From NCBI GenBank assembly GCA_020025095.1, contig JAHHSS010000008.1, positions 1 through 27,417 of the forward strand: a stretch of DNA of 27,417 bases, written 5' to 3'. Position numbers and translations under genes: made by a program. This document shows positions 1 to 8,690 of this stretch, in pieces. The DNA comes from Peptostreptococcus sp. (GTDB lineage: Bacteria; Bacillota; Clostridia; Peptostreptococcales; Peptostreptococcaceae). The first letter of the stretch is position 1. Each line of letters begins with the position of its first letter. The notes under the pieces are model-generated. The model made no database searches, was not told the origin of the DNA, and saw only the letters and a program-made list of their open reading frames with translations.

Positions 1-63
1 TGAAAAGTAAATATAAAAATAAGCTTAATTATATGTTAGAAATATATTTTGGAGGTAAAAATT

Positions 64-1161
64 ATGAAATTAGGAATTGTAGGATTACCAAATGTTGGTA
101 AGAGTACTCTATTTAACGCAATTACACAGGCGGGAGCGGAGTCTGCTAACTATCCTTTCTGTACGATAGATCCGAATGTAGGAGTAGTGTCTGTACCAGA
201 TAATAGATTGAATAAACTTAAAGAACTTTATGATTCTAAAAAAATAGTGCAAACTGCTATAGAATTTGTTGATATTGCAGGTCTTGTAAAAGGTGCATCA
301 AAAGGTGAAGGATTAGGAAATAAGTTTTTATCTAATATAAGAGAAGTTGATGCTATAGTTCATGTTGTAAGGTGCTTTGAAGATACAAATGTAGTACATG
401 TTGACGGTTCAATAGATTCATTAAGAGATATTGAAACAATTAATCTTGAACTTATATTCTCTGATGAAGAAATTTTAGATAGAAGAATTGCAAAGACTAC
501 AAAAGCTTTGAAGGCTGATAAAAAATTACAATCTGAATTAGATATTCTAAATAGAATAAAGGAAACTCTTCAAGAAGGAAAGAGTATAAGAACTATGGAT
601 TTGAGTGAAGATGAATGGGCTTTTGTTAAGACATTAGATCTTTTATCTTCTAAGCCAGTTATATATGTTGCTAATGTATCTGAAGATGATCTTCTTAACG
701 ATGGTGAAGATAATAATATGGTTAAAGCTGTTAGAGAATTTGCTGCTACAGAAAATTCAGATGTAGTTGTAGTATCAGCTCAAATAGAAGCAGAAATAGC
801 TGAATTGGAAACAGAAGAAGAAAAAGCTGAATTTCTTGAAACTTTAGGCTTATCTCAGTCTGGTCTTGACAAACTAATACAAGCATCATATCATTTATTA
901 GGATTAATATCTTTCCTTACTGCAGGTCAACAAGAAGTAAGAGCATGGACAATAAAAAAGGGTACAAAAGCACCTCAGGCTGGTGGAAAGATACACTCTG
1001 ATATAGAAAGAGGATTTATAAAGGCTGAAACTATAGCTTATGAAGATCTTATAGAGCATGGAACTATGTCTGCAGCCAAAGAAAAAGGTTTAGTGAGGCT
1101 TGAAGGTAAGGATTATGTAGTAAAAGATGGGGATGTAATACTATTTAAGTTTAATGTTTAA
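64..1161 (+). CDS. ychF: Redox-regulated ATPase YchF (Obg-family, ribosome-associated)
   Basis: A 365-residue P-loop NTPase of the Obg/YchF family, which binds ribosomes and prefers ATP to GTP. The Walker A motif GLPNVGKS lies at residues 7-14, followed by the switch region and the DIAGLVKGAS motif. The usual NKxD specificity motif is replaced by the family form N-V-S-E (in YVANVSED), which fits ATP use. A central helical region and a C-terminal TGS domain (from about AWTIKKGTKAPQ) complete the normal length. The frame opens with a TTG at 49, but that TTG runs into the GGAGG at 51-55, which sits 8 nt before the ATG at 64, so 64 is the real start. It ends at a shared terminator facing nagA. 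The identification is secure; the exact cellular role of YchF is only partly known for the family. Confidence 0.95.
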   Translation: MKLGIVGLPNVGKSTLFNAITQAGAESANYPFCTIDPNVGVVSVPDNRLNKLKELYDSKKIVQTAIEFVDIAGLVKGASKGEGLGNKFLSNIREVDAIVHVVRCFEDTNVVHVDGSIDSLRDIETINLELIFSDEEILDRRIAKTTKALKADKKLQSELDILNRIKETLQEGKSIRTMDLSEDEWAFVKTLDLLSSKPVIYVANVSEDDLLNDGEDNNMVKAVREFAATENSDVVVVSAQIEAEIAELETEEEKAEFLETLGLSQSGLDKLIQASYHLLGLISFLTAGQQEVRAWTIKKGTKAPQAGGKIHSDIERGFIKAETIAYEDLIEHGTMSAAKEKGLVRLEGKDYVVKDGDVILFKFNV

Positions 1162-1184
1162 ATATCCTATAATATAAAATATTT

Positions 1185-1243
1185 CGATTAATAAAAAAAT
1201 CTTGTCATAAAACATGACAAGATTTTTTTATTAATCGATTTTT
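1185..1243. terminator. Bidirectional intrinsic terminator between ychF and nagA
   Basis: A perfect 23-bp inverted repeat: left arm 1185-1207, 7-nt loop 1208-1214, right arm 1215-1237. The core CTTGTCA/TGACAAG is flanked by A7 on one side and T7 on the other, so either strand forms a hairpin followed by a U-rich run. It serves the two converging genes. The right arm includes the nagA stop codon (1231-1233 on the opposite strand). Confidence 0.9.
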
Positions 1244-2367
1244 TTACCATCAAGATAAACAGCTTTTATATCGTAATTATTGTCTAAAATTACTAAATCT
1301 GCCTCTCTTCCAAGCTCTATTTTTCCGCAGATATCATCAATTCCAACAGACTTAGCGGGAACTAGTGATGCCATTTGAATTGCCTCGAATGGTGAAGCAA
1401 TTCCCCAATTAATAAGATTTTTAAGACCATCTTTTAATTTTAAAATAGAACCAGCAAGATTTCCACTTTCAAGTTTAGCTGTTCCATCTTCGACTTTAAC
1501 ATCGAAATTTCCAAGTTTATAATTTCCGTCGTTCATCCCACCTGCCATCATACAGTCTGTAATAAGAGCTACATTTTTTGTACCCTTACATTTGATTAAA
1601 ACATCTGCAGCTACTGGGTGGACATGATGACCATCACAAATTAATTCGGCATACACATCATTGTTTAAAGTAAGAGCAGCTCCCACAACGCCAGGTTTTC
1701 TGTGGTGTAGAGGGCTCATAGCATTATATGTGTGAACAAAAATATTTGCTCCGGCATCAACTGCACTTTTAGCTTGATTATAACTAGCATCAGTATGACC
1801 GATGGCGACATAGATACCTAATTTTTTAGCTTCTTTAATAAAATCTTCAGAACCTTCTAGCTCAGGAGCAATAGCAATTTTTTTTATAATGCCTCCAGAG
1901 AGTTCTTGCCATTTTTTCAATTTTTTTATATCTGGAATAGAAAAGCAGTCTGGATTTTGAGCACCTTTATATTTTAGTGAAAAGAAAGGTCCTTCTAGAA
2001 ATATTCCTCTTATTTTTGCTCCTCTGCAATTTTCTTTGTTATCTCCTATTATTTTTACAATTTCGTTTAAGTTTTCTGTAGTATCAGTTAGTGTAGTAGG
2101 TAGAAAAGATGTAACTCCAGTTTTTAATATTTCATTGCTAATAACTTTTAAACCTTCAACATTTTTATCCATTATATCGTGTCCGGAATAACCATGTATA
2201 TGTGTATCTACAAAACCAGGACCGATAATAGAATCTCCGTAATCTATATATTCTGTAATATTTTCTGAATTTTCAAGTATAGCTTTAATTTTTCCATCAT
2301 TTATTTCAAGAGCCCCGTTCTCAAGAACTCTATTTTCAAGTACAATATATTTTGATTTAATAAACAT
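1231..2367 (-). CDS. nagA: N-acetylglucosamine-6-phosphate deacetylase NagA
   Basis: Removes acetate from GlcNAc-6-phosphate in amino-sugar catabolism and wall recycling, giving glucosamine-6-phosphate. The 378-residue protein has the amidohydrolase metal site: H56-x-H58 in DTHIHG, E125 in LEGPF, H191 in IGHTDA and H212 in FVHTYNAM. It also has the substrate-binding DGHHVHP segment and the catalytic Asp (D271 in ALITDCM). The C-terminus has the usual GKIELGREADLVILD strand. The ATG is preceded by GGAGGTG at a good distance. It stands alone on the minus strand with its own promoter; nagB is not adjacent. The bacterial NagA assignment is secure. Confidence 0.95.
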   Translation of the reverse strand: MFIKSKYIVLENRVLENGALEINDGKIKAILENSENITEYIDYGDSIIGPGFVDTHIHGYSGHDIMDKNVEGLKVISNEILKTGVTSFLPTTLTDTTENLNEIVKIIGDNKENCRGAKIRGIFLEGPFFSLKYKGAQNPDCFSIPDIKKLKKWQELSGGIIKKIAIAPELEGSEDFIKEAKKLGIYVAIGHTDASYNQAKSAVDAGANIFVHTYNAMSPLHHRKPGVVGAALTLNNDVYAELICDGHHVHPVAADVLIKCKGTKNVALITDCMMAGGMNDGNYKLGNFDVKVEDGTAKLESGNLAGSILKLKDGLKNLINWGIASPFEAIQMASLVPAKSVGIDDICGKIELGREADLVILDNNYDIKAVYLDGKKID

Positions 2368-2400
2368 ACTTCACCTCCAAGTAGTAAAATTTATGCCTTA

Positions 2401-2429
2401 ATTATACAACTGTGAACTTGAAAAAACAA
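2401..2429 (-). promoter_or_regulatory. Probable sigma-A promoter of nagA
   Basis: Read on the minus strand: TTGTTT (2424-2429), a 17-bp spacer and a perfect TATAAT (2401-2406), about 33 bp before the nagA start codon. The -10 and spacing are ideal; the -35 matches 4 of 6 positions. No obvious operator palindrome overlaps it. Confidence 0.6.
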
Positions 2430-2659
2430 TACAAAATGAATATTTTTTTCAATTTATACATTTATATTGGAAATCTGATTGAATTGCTATTCATATTAAT
2501 AAAACACATTAATAGCAGTAATTCTATTAACAAAAATAGTAAACTACAATTTTAAAAATAAAAAAAATTTTCAAATAGGGTAGCTATTTCTTTTTATTTA
2601 AAATGATACTTAGATACAGTTAATTCGATAGTGTGTGATAAGCTTGCTAGACGAGTGAA

Positions 2660-2688
2660 TTCACCTAAGGCTAAATTTATGGTATAAT
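2660..2688 (+). promoter_or_regulatory. Probable promoter of the M16-lgt-rsmH operon
   Basis: A perfect TATAAT at 2683-2688 is preceded by TTCACC (2660-2665, 4 of 6 matches) with a 17-bp spacer. The -35 half overlaps the palindrome GTGAATTCAC (2655-2664), which could be a repressor site. The next genes (two peptidase-like genes, lgt, rsmH) are tightly spaced and have no other clear promoter. Confidence 0.45.
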
Positions 2689-2871
2689 AATAGAATGGTT
2701 AAAAAAGACGCATATAAAAATTTGTTTTTTATCATATTAAAAGACAATAACCTTGTCAAATAATAATTAAATGAATTTAAAGTAGCTAGTATTGAATATG
2801 AAATGTTTCAAAGATGTATTTTTAATATAACTTATGCGCCTGTGAGAATTTTAAATAAGGAGAATGATTAT

Positions 2872-4131
2872 ATGTCTGATATTAATGTGTTTGACTTGGA
2901 TAGAGGGGTCACATTAGCTTTAATAAAAAATTCAAAGTTTAAATCAAATTTAATCTCAATATATTTTGCTAGAAATCTAAAAAGAGAAGAAGTTACAAAG
3001 ATTTCTTTATTATGCAATATGATGTCTATAGCTTGCAGTAAGTATCCTAGCATGAAAGAATTGTCTAGAAAAATGGATGAGCTATATGGCTTATCGATGA
3101 ATATGGGAGTAAGTAAGCATGGCGAAAAAGCTCTTACGTTTTTTAAATTTTTAAGTATATCTGATGATTATTTAGATGAACCTATTTTTGAAGATGTTAT
3201 AGATTTTATAAATGAAATAGTAAATAAACCTATGATAGTAGACGGAGAATTTAATCCATCTATGATAGAAATAGAAAAAAATGCTCTGAAAGATGAAATT
3301 GAGTCAAAAATAAATGATAAAAAATCTTATGCATTATTGAGGTGTATTGAAGAAATGTGTAAGGGAGAAAATTACGCTATAGACCAAACAGGGTATGTAG
3401 AAGATTTAGAAGCGATAACAGCAAAAGATATAGCGGATACATATTTTGATTTTATATCAACTTCTAATATATATATAAGTATAGAGGGAGATTTTAATGA
3501 AGATATGGTTTTAGAAATATGCAAAAATAAGTTTAAATTCAATAGAGGAATAATAGAGACTATAAAAAGAGAAGATATTTTTAAGAAACCTGAAAATGTT
3601 ACCTACACCACAGAAATAATAGGAACAAATCAAGGCAAACTTGCAATGGGATATAGAACAAGAGTTGACTATAAGGATTACAAAAAATATTATAGTTTAA
3701 TGGTCGGAAATAGTATTTTTGGTGGGGGGCCACATTCAAAGCTTTTTAATAATGTTAGAGAGAAAGAAAGTATGTGTTACTATGCTCATTCAACTTTGGA
3801 AAAATCAAAGGGGCTGATGTTGGTGAGTGCGGGTATAGAAGTGGACTTATATGAAAAAGCATTAAAGCTTATTACAAAAGAACTTGATGATGTTAAGAAA
3901 GGTAACTTTAGTGATAAGGATATAGAAAATGCAAAAAAAAGCATACTGAATGGATTTAGGGCATCTTATGATTCTATTTCAGGAGAATCAGATTTTACCT
4001 ATAATCAATTTATAAGCAAAACTAGCTTAAAATTTGAAGATGTTGTAAATTATGTCTCAAAAGTTACAAGAGAAGATATTGTTGATGCAATGAAAAATAT
4101 AATAGAAGATACTTTTTATTATATAAAATAA
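2872..4131 (+). CDS. M16-family peptidase-like protein lacking the zinc site (YmfF-like)
   Basis: A 419-residue protein with the two-lobed M16B (insulinase/pitrilysin) fold. It resembles the non-catalytic half of Gram-positive M16 pairs such as Bacillus YmfF. The N-terminal half keeps the family pattern YPSMKELSRKMDELYG, but no HxxEH occurs where the zinc ligands should be. The C-terminal half has the substrate-binding R/Y-type segment around LFNNVREKESMCYYAHS. AAGGAG at 2857-2862 lies 9 nt before the ATG at 2872; an upstream in-frame ATG at 2803 has no ribosome site and would add 23 residues unlike the family. It is followed after 28 nt by the active partner, which suggests a heterodimer. 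The substrate is unknown. Confidence 0.8.
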   Translation: MSDINVFDLDRGVTLALIKNSKFKSNLISIYFARNLKREEVTKISLLCNMMSIACSKYPSMKELSRKMDELYGLSMNMGVSKHGEKALTFFKFLSISDDYLDEPIFEDVIDFINEIVNKPMIVDGEFNPSMIEIEKNALKDEIESKINDKKSYALLRCIEEMCKGENYAIDQTGYVEDLEAITAKDIADTYFDFISTSNIYISIEGDFNEDMVLEICKNKFKFNRGIIETIKREDIFKKPENVTYTTEIIGTNQGKLAMGYRTRVDYKDYKKYYSLMVGNSIFGGGPHSKLFNNVREKESMCYYAHSTLEKSKGLMLVSAGIEVDLYEKALKLITKELDDVKKGNFSDKDIENAKKSILNGFRASYDSISGESDFTYNQFISKTSLKFEDVVNYVSKVTREDIVDAMKNIIEDTFYYIK

Positions 4132-4159
4132 GCAGTAATTCTAGGTTAGGAGGGAATCT

Positions 4160-5446
4160 GTGAAAAAGATTTATAATGACGTTATAAATGAAGAACTTTA
4201 CTATGAAAAGACAGAGAATGGACTTGAAGTTTTTTTTATACCTAAAAGAGGTTTTTCTAATAAATATGCAGTATTAGGTGTTGATTTTGGTTCAAATGAT
4301 TTAGAATTTGTTCCAATAGGAGAAGAAAAGCCTATAAGGGTTAGTGAAGGTATTGCGCATTTTCTTGAGCATAAAATGTTTGAACAAGCAGATGGAAAAA
4401 ATGCCTTTGATAGCTTTGCAGAGAATGGAGCAAATGCAAATGCGTTTACAGGATTTACTATGACGGCATATTTATTTTCTGCAACAGAGTCATTTTATCC
4501 ATCTTTGAAGCACCTAATAGAGTATGTTCAAACTCCATACTATACCGATGAAAATGTAAATAAAGAAAAAGGTATTATTTCCCAGGAAATAAAGATGTAT
4601 GAAGATGATCCAAATTGGAACGTGTATCTGAATTGTTTAAAGGCTATGTATTCAAAACATAATACCAATATTGATATAGCAGGTTCTGTGGAGAGTATCA
4701 ATAAGATTACAGCAGAAGAACTCTATAAGTGTTATAATACATTTTATAATCCTGCTAATATGAAGCTATTTATTGTGGGTGACTTAGAAGAAAAGAAACT
4801 TATGGATACAATTAATGAAGCAAATAATTTAAAACTGAATTCGGACACAAATATAATTAGGGTAAAGGAAGAAGAACCTGATAGAGTAAAACAAAAATTG
4901 ATAGTTGAAAAATATACTGTATCAATGCCAATTTTTTATATCGGATATAAAGATAAATTTGAAAACATAAATCCGAGAGATAGTTTAAAGAAGGAAATAG
5001 TTACAGATATACTATTCGATATTATATTTTCTTCAAGTGGTGAACTTTATCAGCAACTTTATAATGATGGTCTAGTAGTTGGTGGAATTTCAGGTGGCTA
5101 TCTTTGTCAAAAAGATTATGCCTATGCTATAGCTGCAGGTGCATCCAAAGACCCAATTGAGCTTAAAAATAGAGTTGATATTTACATAGATGAACTTAGA
5201 AAAAGAGGTATCGATAAGTATGAATTTGAGATAACTAAGAAAAAGAAAATAGGAAAATTTTTAAAATCTTTTGATTCGATTACATATATAGCGGATAATT
5301 TTTTAAATTATATGTTTAGAGGTATAAACTTCCTTGATTATTTAGAAATACTTAAAGAAGTAGAAGTTTGCGATGTAATAAAAAGACTAAATGAATTTTT
5401 TAAAGAAGAAAATAGCGTTCTTTCAATAGTAGAGCCTAAAGAATAA
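4160..5446 (+). CDS. M16-family zinc metallopeptidase (YmfH-like)
   Basis: A 428-residue M16B zinc peptidase. The inverted zinc motif H67-F-L-E70-H71 is intact, and the third ligand is probably E143 (in SQEIKMYEDD), 76 residues downstream as expected for the family. The glycine-rich turn and the segment SSSGELYQQLYNDGLV mark the second lobe. The start is GTG at 4160, 6 nt after GGAGG (4149-4153). No signal peptide is visible, so it should act in the cytoplasm. It is paired with the zinc-less gene upstream, as in the ymfF-ymfH arrangement of Bacillus. Whether it matures a peptide or degrades oligopeptides cannot be told from the sequence. Confidence 0.85.
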   Translation: MKKIYNDVINEELYYEKTENGLEVFFIPKRGFSNKYAVLGVDFGSNDLEFVPIGEEKPIRVSEGIAHFLEHKMFEQADGKNAFDSFAENGANANAFTGFTMTAYLFSATESFYPSLKHLIEYVQTPYYTDENVNKEKGIISQEIKMYEDDPNWNVYLNCLKAMYSKHNTNIDIAGSVESINKITAEELYKCYNTFYNPANMKLFIVGDLEEKKLMDTINEANNLKLNSDTNIIRVKEEEPDRVKQKLIVEKYTVSMPIFYIGYKDKFENINPRDSLKKEIVTDILFDIIFSSSGELYQQLYNDGLVVGGISGGYLCQKDYAYAIAAGASKDPIELKNRVDIYIDELRKRGIDKYEFEITKKKKIGKFLKSFDSITYIADNFLNYMFRGINFLDYLEILKEVEVCDVIKRLNEFFKEENSVLSIVEPKE

Positions 5447-5481
5447 AAATAAAAGAAAAATAAATTTATGGAGGAAAGAAT

Positions 5482-6219
5482 TTGGATAGAGTAGCATTTT
5501 CTATATTTGGAGTAGATATAATGTGGTATGGCATATTGATAGCCATAGGGATGGTAGTAGCAGTATCAATATCATTAAAGGAAAGTAAAAGAGTTGGATT
5601 AAAAGAAGAAGATATTATTGATTTGGCTTTATTTTTAATTCCTCTTGGTGTAGTTGGTGCTAGAATATACTATGTAATATTTAGTTGGAGTCAATACTCT
5701 GGAAATATTATGGAAATTTTCAATATAAGGGAAGGTGGTTTGGCCATACATGGAGGAATAATTGCTGGGATACTTACCGGAATTGTATTTTCTAAAATAA
5801 GAAAAATAGATTTCTTCAAGCTAGCAGATACTGTTATTTTAGGAGTTCCTCTTGCTCAATCTATAGGAAGATGGGGTAATTTTATAAATAAAGAAGCTCA
5901 TGGTGGACCTACTAAGCTTCCGTGGGGTATAATGGTAGACGGTCAAAGAGTACATCCAACTTTTTTGTATGAATCAATATGGGATTTACTTATATTCATT
6001 TTAATATTTTTAAGAAGAAAAAAGAAAAAATATGATGGATATATAATTGTTGAATATATAATACTATATTCATTTGGAAGGTTTTTTATAGAAGGTCTAA
6101 GAACAGACTCTCTTATGTTAGGACCAATAAGAATGGCACAATTTATAAGTCTTATAGGATTTGTAGTAGGAATAGTACTTCATATAATTTTATCAAAAAG
6201 GAGTAAAAATGGAATTTAA
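5482..6219 (+). CDS. lgt: Prolipoprotein diacylglyceryl transferase Lgt
   Basis: Transfers diacylglycerol from phosphatidylglycerol to the lipobox cysteine of prelipoproteins at the membrane. The 245-residue protein has about seven membrane segments. Residues matching the E. coli active site are Y16 (MWYG), H90 (HGG), R130 in the Lgt signature GRWGNFINKEAHG (129-141) and R207 (GLRTDS). The start is TTG at 5482, 7 nt after GGAGG (5470-5474). It follows the peptidase pair by 35 nt and overlaps rsmH by 11 nt, so it is co-transcribed with both. Confidence 0.96.
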   Translation: MDRVAFSIFGVDIMWYGILIAIGMVVAVSISLKESKRVGLKEEDIIDLALFLIPLGVVGARIYYVIFSWSQYSGNIMEIFNIREGGLAIHGGIIAGILTGIVFSKIRKIDFFKLADTVILGVPLAQSIGRWGNFINKEAHGGPTKLPWGIMVDGQRVHPTFLYESIWDLLIFILIFLRRKKKKYDGYIIVEYIILYSFGRFFIEGLRTDSLMLGPIRMAQFISLIGFVVGIVLHIILSKRSKNGI

Positions 6220-7144
6220 TCATGTTTCGGTACTCTTAAATGAGTGCATAGATAATTTAAATATAAAAAAGGATGGTATTTATGTTGATTGCACAATGGG
6301 AGGTGCAGGTCATAGCAAAGAAATAGCTAAGAGACTTTCTGGAGAAGGAAAGTTGATATGTTTTGATCAAGATATAAATGCCATAAATGTTGCAAGAGAA
6401 AGACTTGCTGAATTTGCTGATAGGGTAATTATAGTTCATAGCAATTTTGAAAATATAAAGGAAGAAATAAAAAAATTAGGAATAGAAGGCATTGATGGTG
6501 TTTTAGCTGATCTTGGAGTTTCCTCACATCAGCTAGATGAAGCCGCAAGAGGTTTTTCTTATATGAATGATGCTCAATTAGATATGAGAATGGATAGCAG
6601 ATGCGAGTTTTCAGCATGGGATGTTGTAAATGAATATTCGGAAGAAGAACTTTACAGAATAATAAAAGAATATGGCGAAGAAAATTGGGCAAAGAGAATA
6701 GCCAAGTTTATAGTTGAGGCGAGAGAAGAAAAGACAATAGATACAACTTATGAACTTGTAGAAATAATTAAAAAAGCAATACCTAAAAAGGCAAGAATAG
6801 ATGGACCACATCCAGCAAAAAGAACTTTTCAGGCTATAAGAATAGAAGTTAACAATGAGCTTGGAGTAATAAGTAAAATGATAGATGACGCAGTCTCTAT
6901 AATGAATCCAGGAGGAAGAATATGTATAATAACATTCCATTCCTTAGAGGATAGGATTGTAAAAAAAGAATATAAACACCTTAGTTTAGATTGTGTATGT
7001 CCAGCAGAGCTACCTTTCTGTCAATGCGACAAAGTAAGTGAAGTGAAAATAATTACAAGAAAGCCAATACTTCCTACTGCAGAAGAAATAAAGTTGAACC
7101 CTAGATCTAGAAGTGCTAAATTAAGAGTGGCAGAAAGAAAATAA
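6209..7144 (+). CDS. rsmH: 16S rRNA (cytosine(1402)-N4)-methyltransferase RsmH
   Basis: Methylates N4 of C1402 in the decoding centre of 16S rRNA using S-adenosylmethionine. The 311-residue protein has the SAM loop DCTMGGAGHSKEI (27-39), the acidic FDQD after strand 2, LADLGVSSHQLDE, the family motif PHPAKRTFQAIRIEVN, and FHSLEDRIVKK near the C-terminus. It begins inside the end of lgt (11-nt overlap), with an AAGGAG-type site within lgt. In most bacteria this gene (mraW) opens the dcw cluster and is followed by ftsL and a class B PBP. Here neither is present. Confidence 0.97.
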   Translation: MEFNHVSVLLNECIDNLNIKKDGIYVDCTMGGAGHSKEIAKRLSGEGKLICFDQDINAINVARERLAEFADRVIIVHSNFENIKEEIKKLGIEGIDGVLADLGVSSHQLDEAARGFSYMNDAQLDMRMDSRCEFSAWDVVNEYSEEELYRIIKEYGEENWAKRIAKFIVEAREEKTIDTTYELVEIIKKAIPKKARIDGPHPAKRTFQAIRIEVNNELGVISKMIDDAVSIMNPGGRICIITFHSLEDRIVKKEYKHLSLDCVCPAELPFCQCDKVSEVKIITRKPILPTAEEIKLNPRSRSAKLRVAERK

Positions 7145-7191
7145 AACTGGTAATATAATATATGTTAAAACAGCTTTTAAGTAAAAAAAGA

Positions 7192-7220
7192 TTGAAAAAA
7201 ACTCTATTATTTAATAATAT
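7192..7220 (+). promoter_or_regulatory. Possible promoter ahead of murF
   Basis: TTGAAA (7192-7197, 5 of 6 matches), a 17-bp spacer and TAATAT (7215-7220, 4 of 6). It lies in the 136-nt gap between rsmH and murF where ftsL and a PBP gene would be expected. Read-through from rsmH is equally possible. Confidence 0.35.
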
Positions 7221-7233
7221 ATGTATGTGCGTC

Positions 7234-7260
7234 TTTATTTAAAAGGCATTTATTTAAAAG
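7234..7260 (+). repeat. Short direct repeat before murF
   Basis: The 12-mer TTTATTTAAAAG occurs twice (7234-7245 and 7249-7260) with a 3-bp spacer, immediately upstream of the murF ribosome site. This may be slippage or a scar in AT-rich DNA; no function is evident. Confidence 0.6.
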
Positions 7261-7280
7261 CGAAAAATTAGGAGGAAAAG

Positions 7281-8690
7281 ATGATTAGCTTAACAGTTGA
7301 AGAAATCTTAAAATCAACAGAAGGCAAATTAATCTGTGGTGACAATAATTATGAAATAAAGAAAATAGTTATAGACAGCAGAGAAGCCAATGAAAGCTCA
7401 ATGTTTATAGCTATATTGGGTGAAAGTCAAAATGGACATAAGTATATAAAATCAGCCTATGATTTAGGTTGTAGAGTATTTTTGATTAGTGACGAAACTT
7501 TTTTAACAAATGAGTTAGAAGAAGCTTCAGTAATCAAGGTAGATAATACTGAAATAGCACTTGGTCAAATAGCGAAGTATTATAGAGGAGCATTTGATAT
7601 ACCAGTAATAGGTATTACGGGGAGTGTTGGAAAGACTACAACTAGAGATATGATATACTCTGTAGTTTCTAACAATTTTAAAACATTAAAAAATGAAAAA
7701 AACTTAAATAATCAATTTGGTGTTCCGCTTACACTATTCAATTTGAACAGGGAGCATGAGTGTGCAGTAATTGAAATGGGAATGTGCGGATTTGGAGAAA
7801 TAGAATATCTTGTAGACATAGTAAGGCCTAAAATAGGTGTAATATCAAATATAGGTATGTCTCATATTGAACTTTTAGGCTCTCAAGAGGGCATCTTCAA
7901 AGCGAAAATGGAAATAAAAACTTACTTTGACAAAGGTTCTACTCTTATAGTAAATGGAGATGATAAATTCCTTTCACAAGTATATAAAGACTATATGGAT
8001 GGTGATAAGGAAGGATATACCGTATATTCTTTTGGAAAAAATAAAAATAACACAATCTCTTTGGTAAGTTCAGACGTATTAGGAAAAGATACAACTGTTT
8101 TCACAGTTAAGATTGAAGGAATTGAAGAACATATTGAATTTAAGATACCAACGCTTGGAGAACATAATGTATACAATGCTATGTCTGCCATACTAGTGGG
8201 TATTTCAATGGGAATGAAATTTGAAGATATAAGAAGTGGACTTATGAATTTTATTCCTACAAAAGATAGACAAGATATAATAAAAACAGATAAATACACT
8301 ATAATCAATGATGTGTATAATGCAAGCCCAGACTCTATGATTGCATCTTTAAAAGTTTTAAAGCTTTATAATACAAGAAGAGTAGCAATATTTGGGGACT
8401 GTTTGGAAATGGGAAATTTTGCAGAAGAAGGACATAGAAAGGTAGGGCTTCAAGCAATTGACAAGGCAGATTTGATAATTACTACGGGAGAAGCTGCAAA
8501 GTTTATAGGAATTGAGGCAAAAGAAAGAGGTTTCGACCTAAGTAAAGTATATCACTTTGAAAGAAAAGAAGAGCTTATTGAAGCTATTGATAATATAGTT
8601 GAAAAAGATGATACTATTCTTGTAAAAGCATCAAGAGGTATGAAATTTGAAGATATAGTTAGTCATCTAGAAGGAGGTTGTAAATGCTAG
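7281..8690 (+). CDS. murF: UDP-N-acetylmuramoyl-tripeptide--D-alanyl-D-alanine ligase MurF
   Basis: Adds D-Ala-D-Ala to UDP-MurNAc-tripeptide in the cytoplasm with ATP hydrolysis, completing the UDP-MurNAc-pentapeptide. The 469-residue protein has the N-terminal uridine-binding domain (DSR at 32-34), the Mur-ligase P-loop GITGSVGKTTT at 111-121, the central domain with MGMCGFGEI and GISNIGMSHIE-type segments, and the C-terminal domain with NDVYNASPDSM. GGAGG at 7271-7275 precedes the ATG. It overlaps mraY by 7 nt, so the next step of the pathway is translationally coupled. Confidence 0.96.
   Translation: MISLTVEEILKSTEGKLICGDNNYEIKKIVIDSREANESSMFIAILGESQNGHKYIKSAYDLGCRVFLISDETFLTNELEEASVIKVDNTEIALGQIAKYYRGAFDIPVIGITGSVGKTTTRDMIYSVVSNNFKTLKNEKNLNNQFGVPLTLFNLNREHECAVIEMGMCGFGEIEYLVDIVRPKIGVISNIGMSHIELLGSQEGIFKAKMEIKTYFDKGSTLIVNGDDKFLSQVYKDYMDGDKEGYTVYSFGKNKNNTISLVSSDVLGKDTTVFTVKIEGIEEHIEFKIPTLGEHNVYNAMSAILVGISMGMKFEDIRSGLMNFIPTKDRQDIIKTDKYTIINDVYNASPDSMIASLKVLKLYNTRRVAIFGDCLEMGNFAEEGHRKVGLQAIDKADLIITTGEAAKFIGIEAKERGFDLSKVYHFERKEELIEAIDNIVEKDDTILVKASRGMKFEDIVSHLEGGCKC

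Larger units (their letters stand above)
2368..2871. other. Gene-free region between nagA and the M16 peptidase pair
   Basis: About 500 bp with no credible gene on either strand. It holds the nagA promoter on the minus strand and a probable promoter for the peptidase operon at 2660-2688. It also has an imperfect inverted repeat around 2481-2520 (GCTAT..ATTAAT facing ATTAATAGC) and a 10-bp palindrome GTGAATTCAC at 2655-2664. The expected transcript leader before the peptidase gene is long, about 175 nt. I see no riboswitch signature in it. Confidence 0.5.

Noticed and set aside
49..63. Upstream TTG start for ychF
   Set aside because: It overlaps the ribosome site GGAGG at 51-55; the ATG at 64 has ideal spacing and gives the usual YchF N-terminus.
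2803..2871. Longer N-terminus of the first M16 gene
   Set aside because: No ribosome site before 2803, while AAGGAG sits 9 nt before the ATG at 2872.
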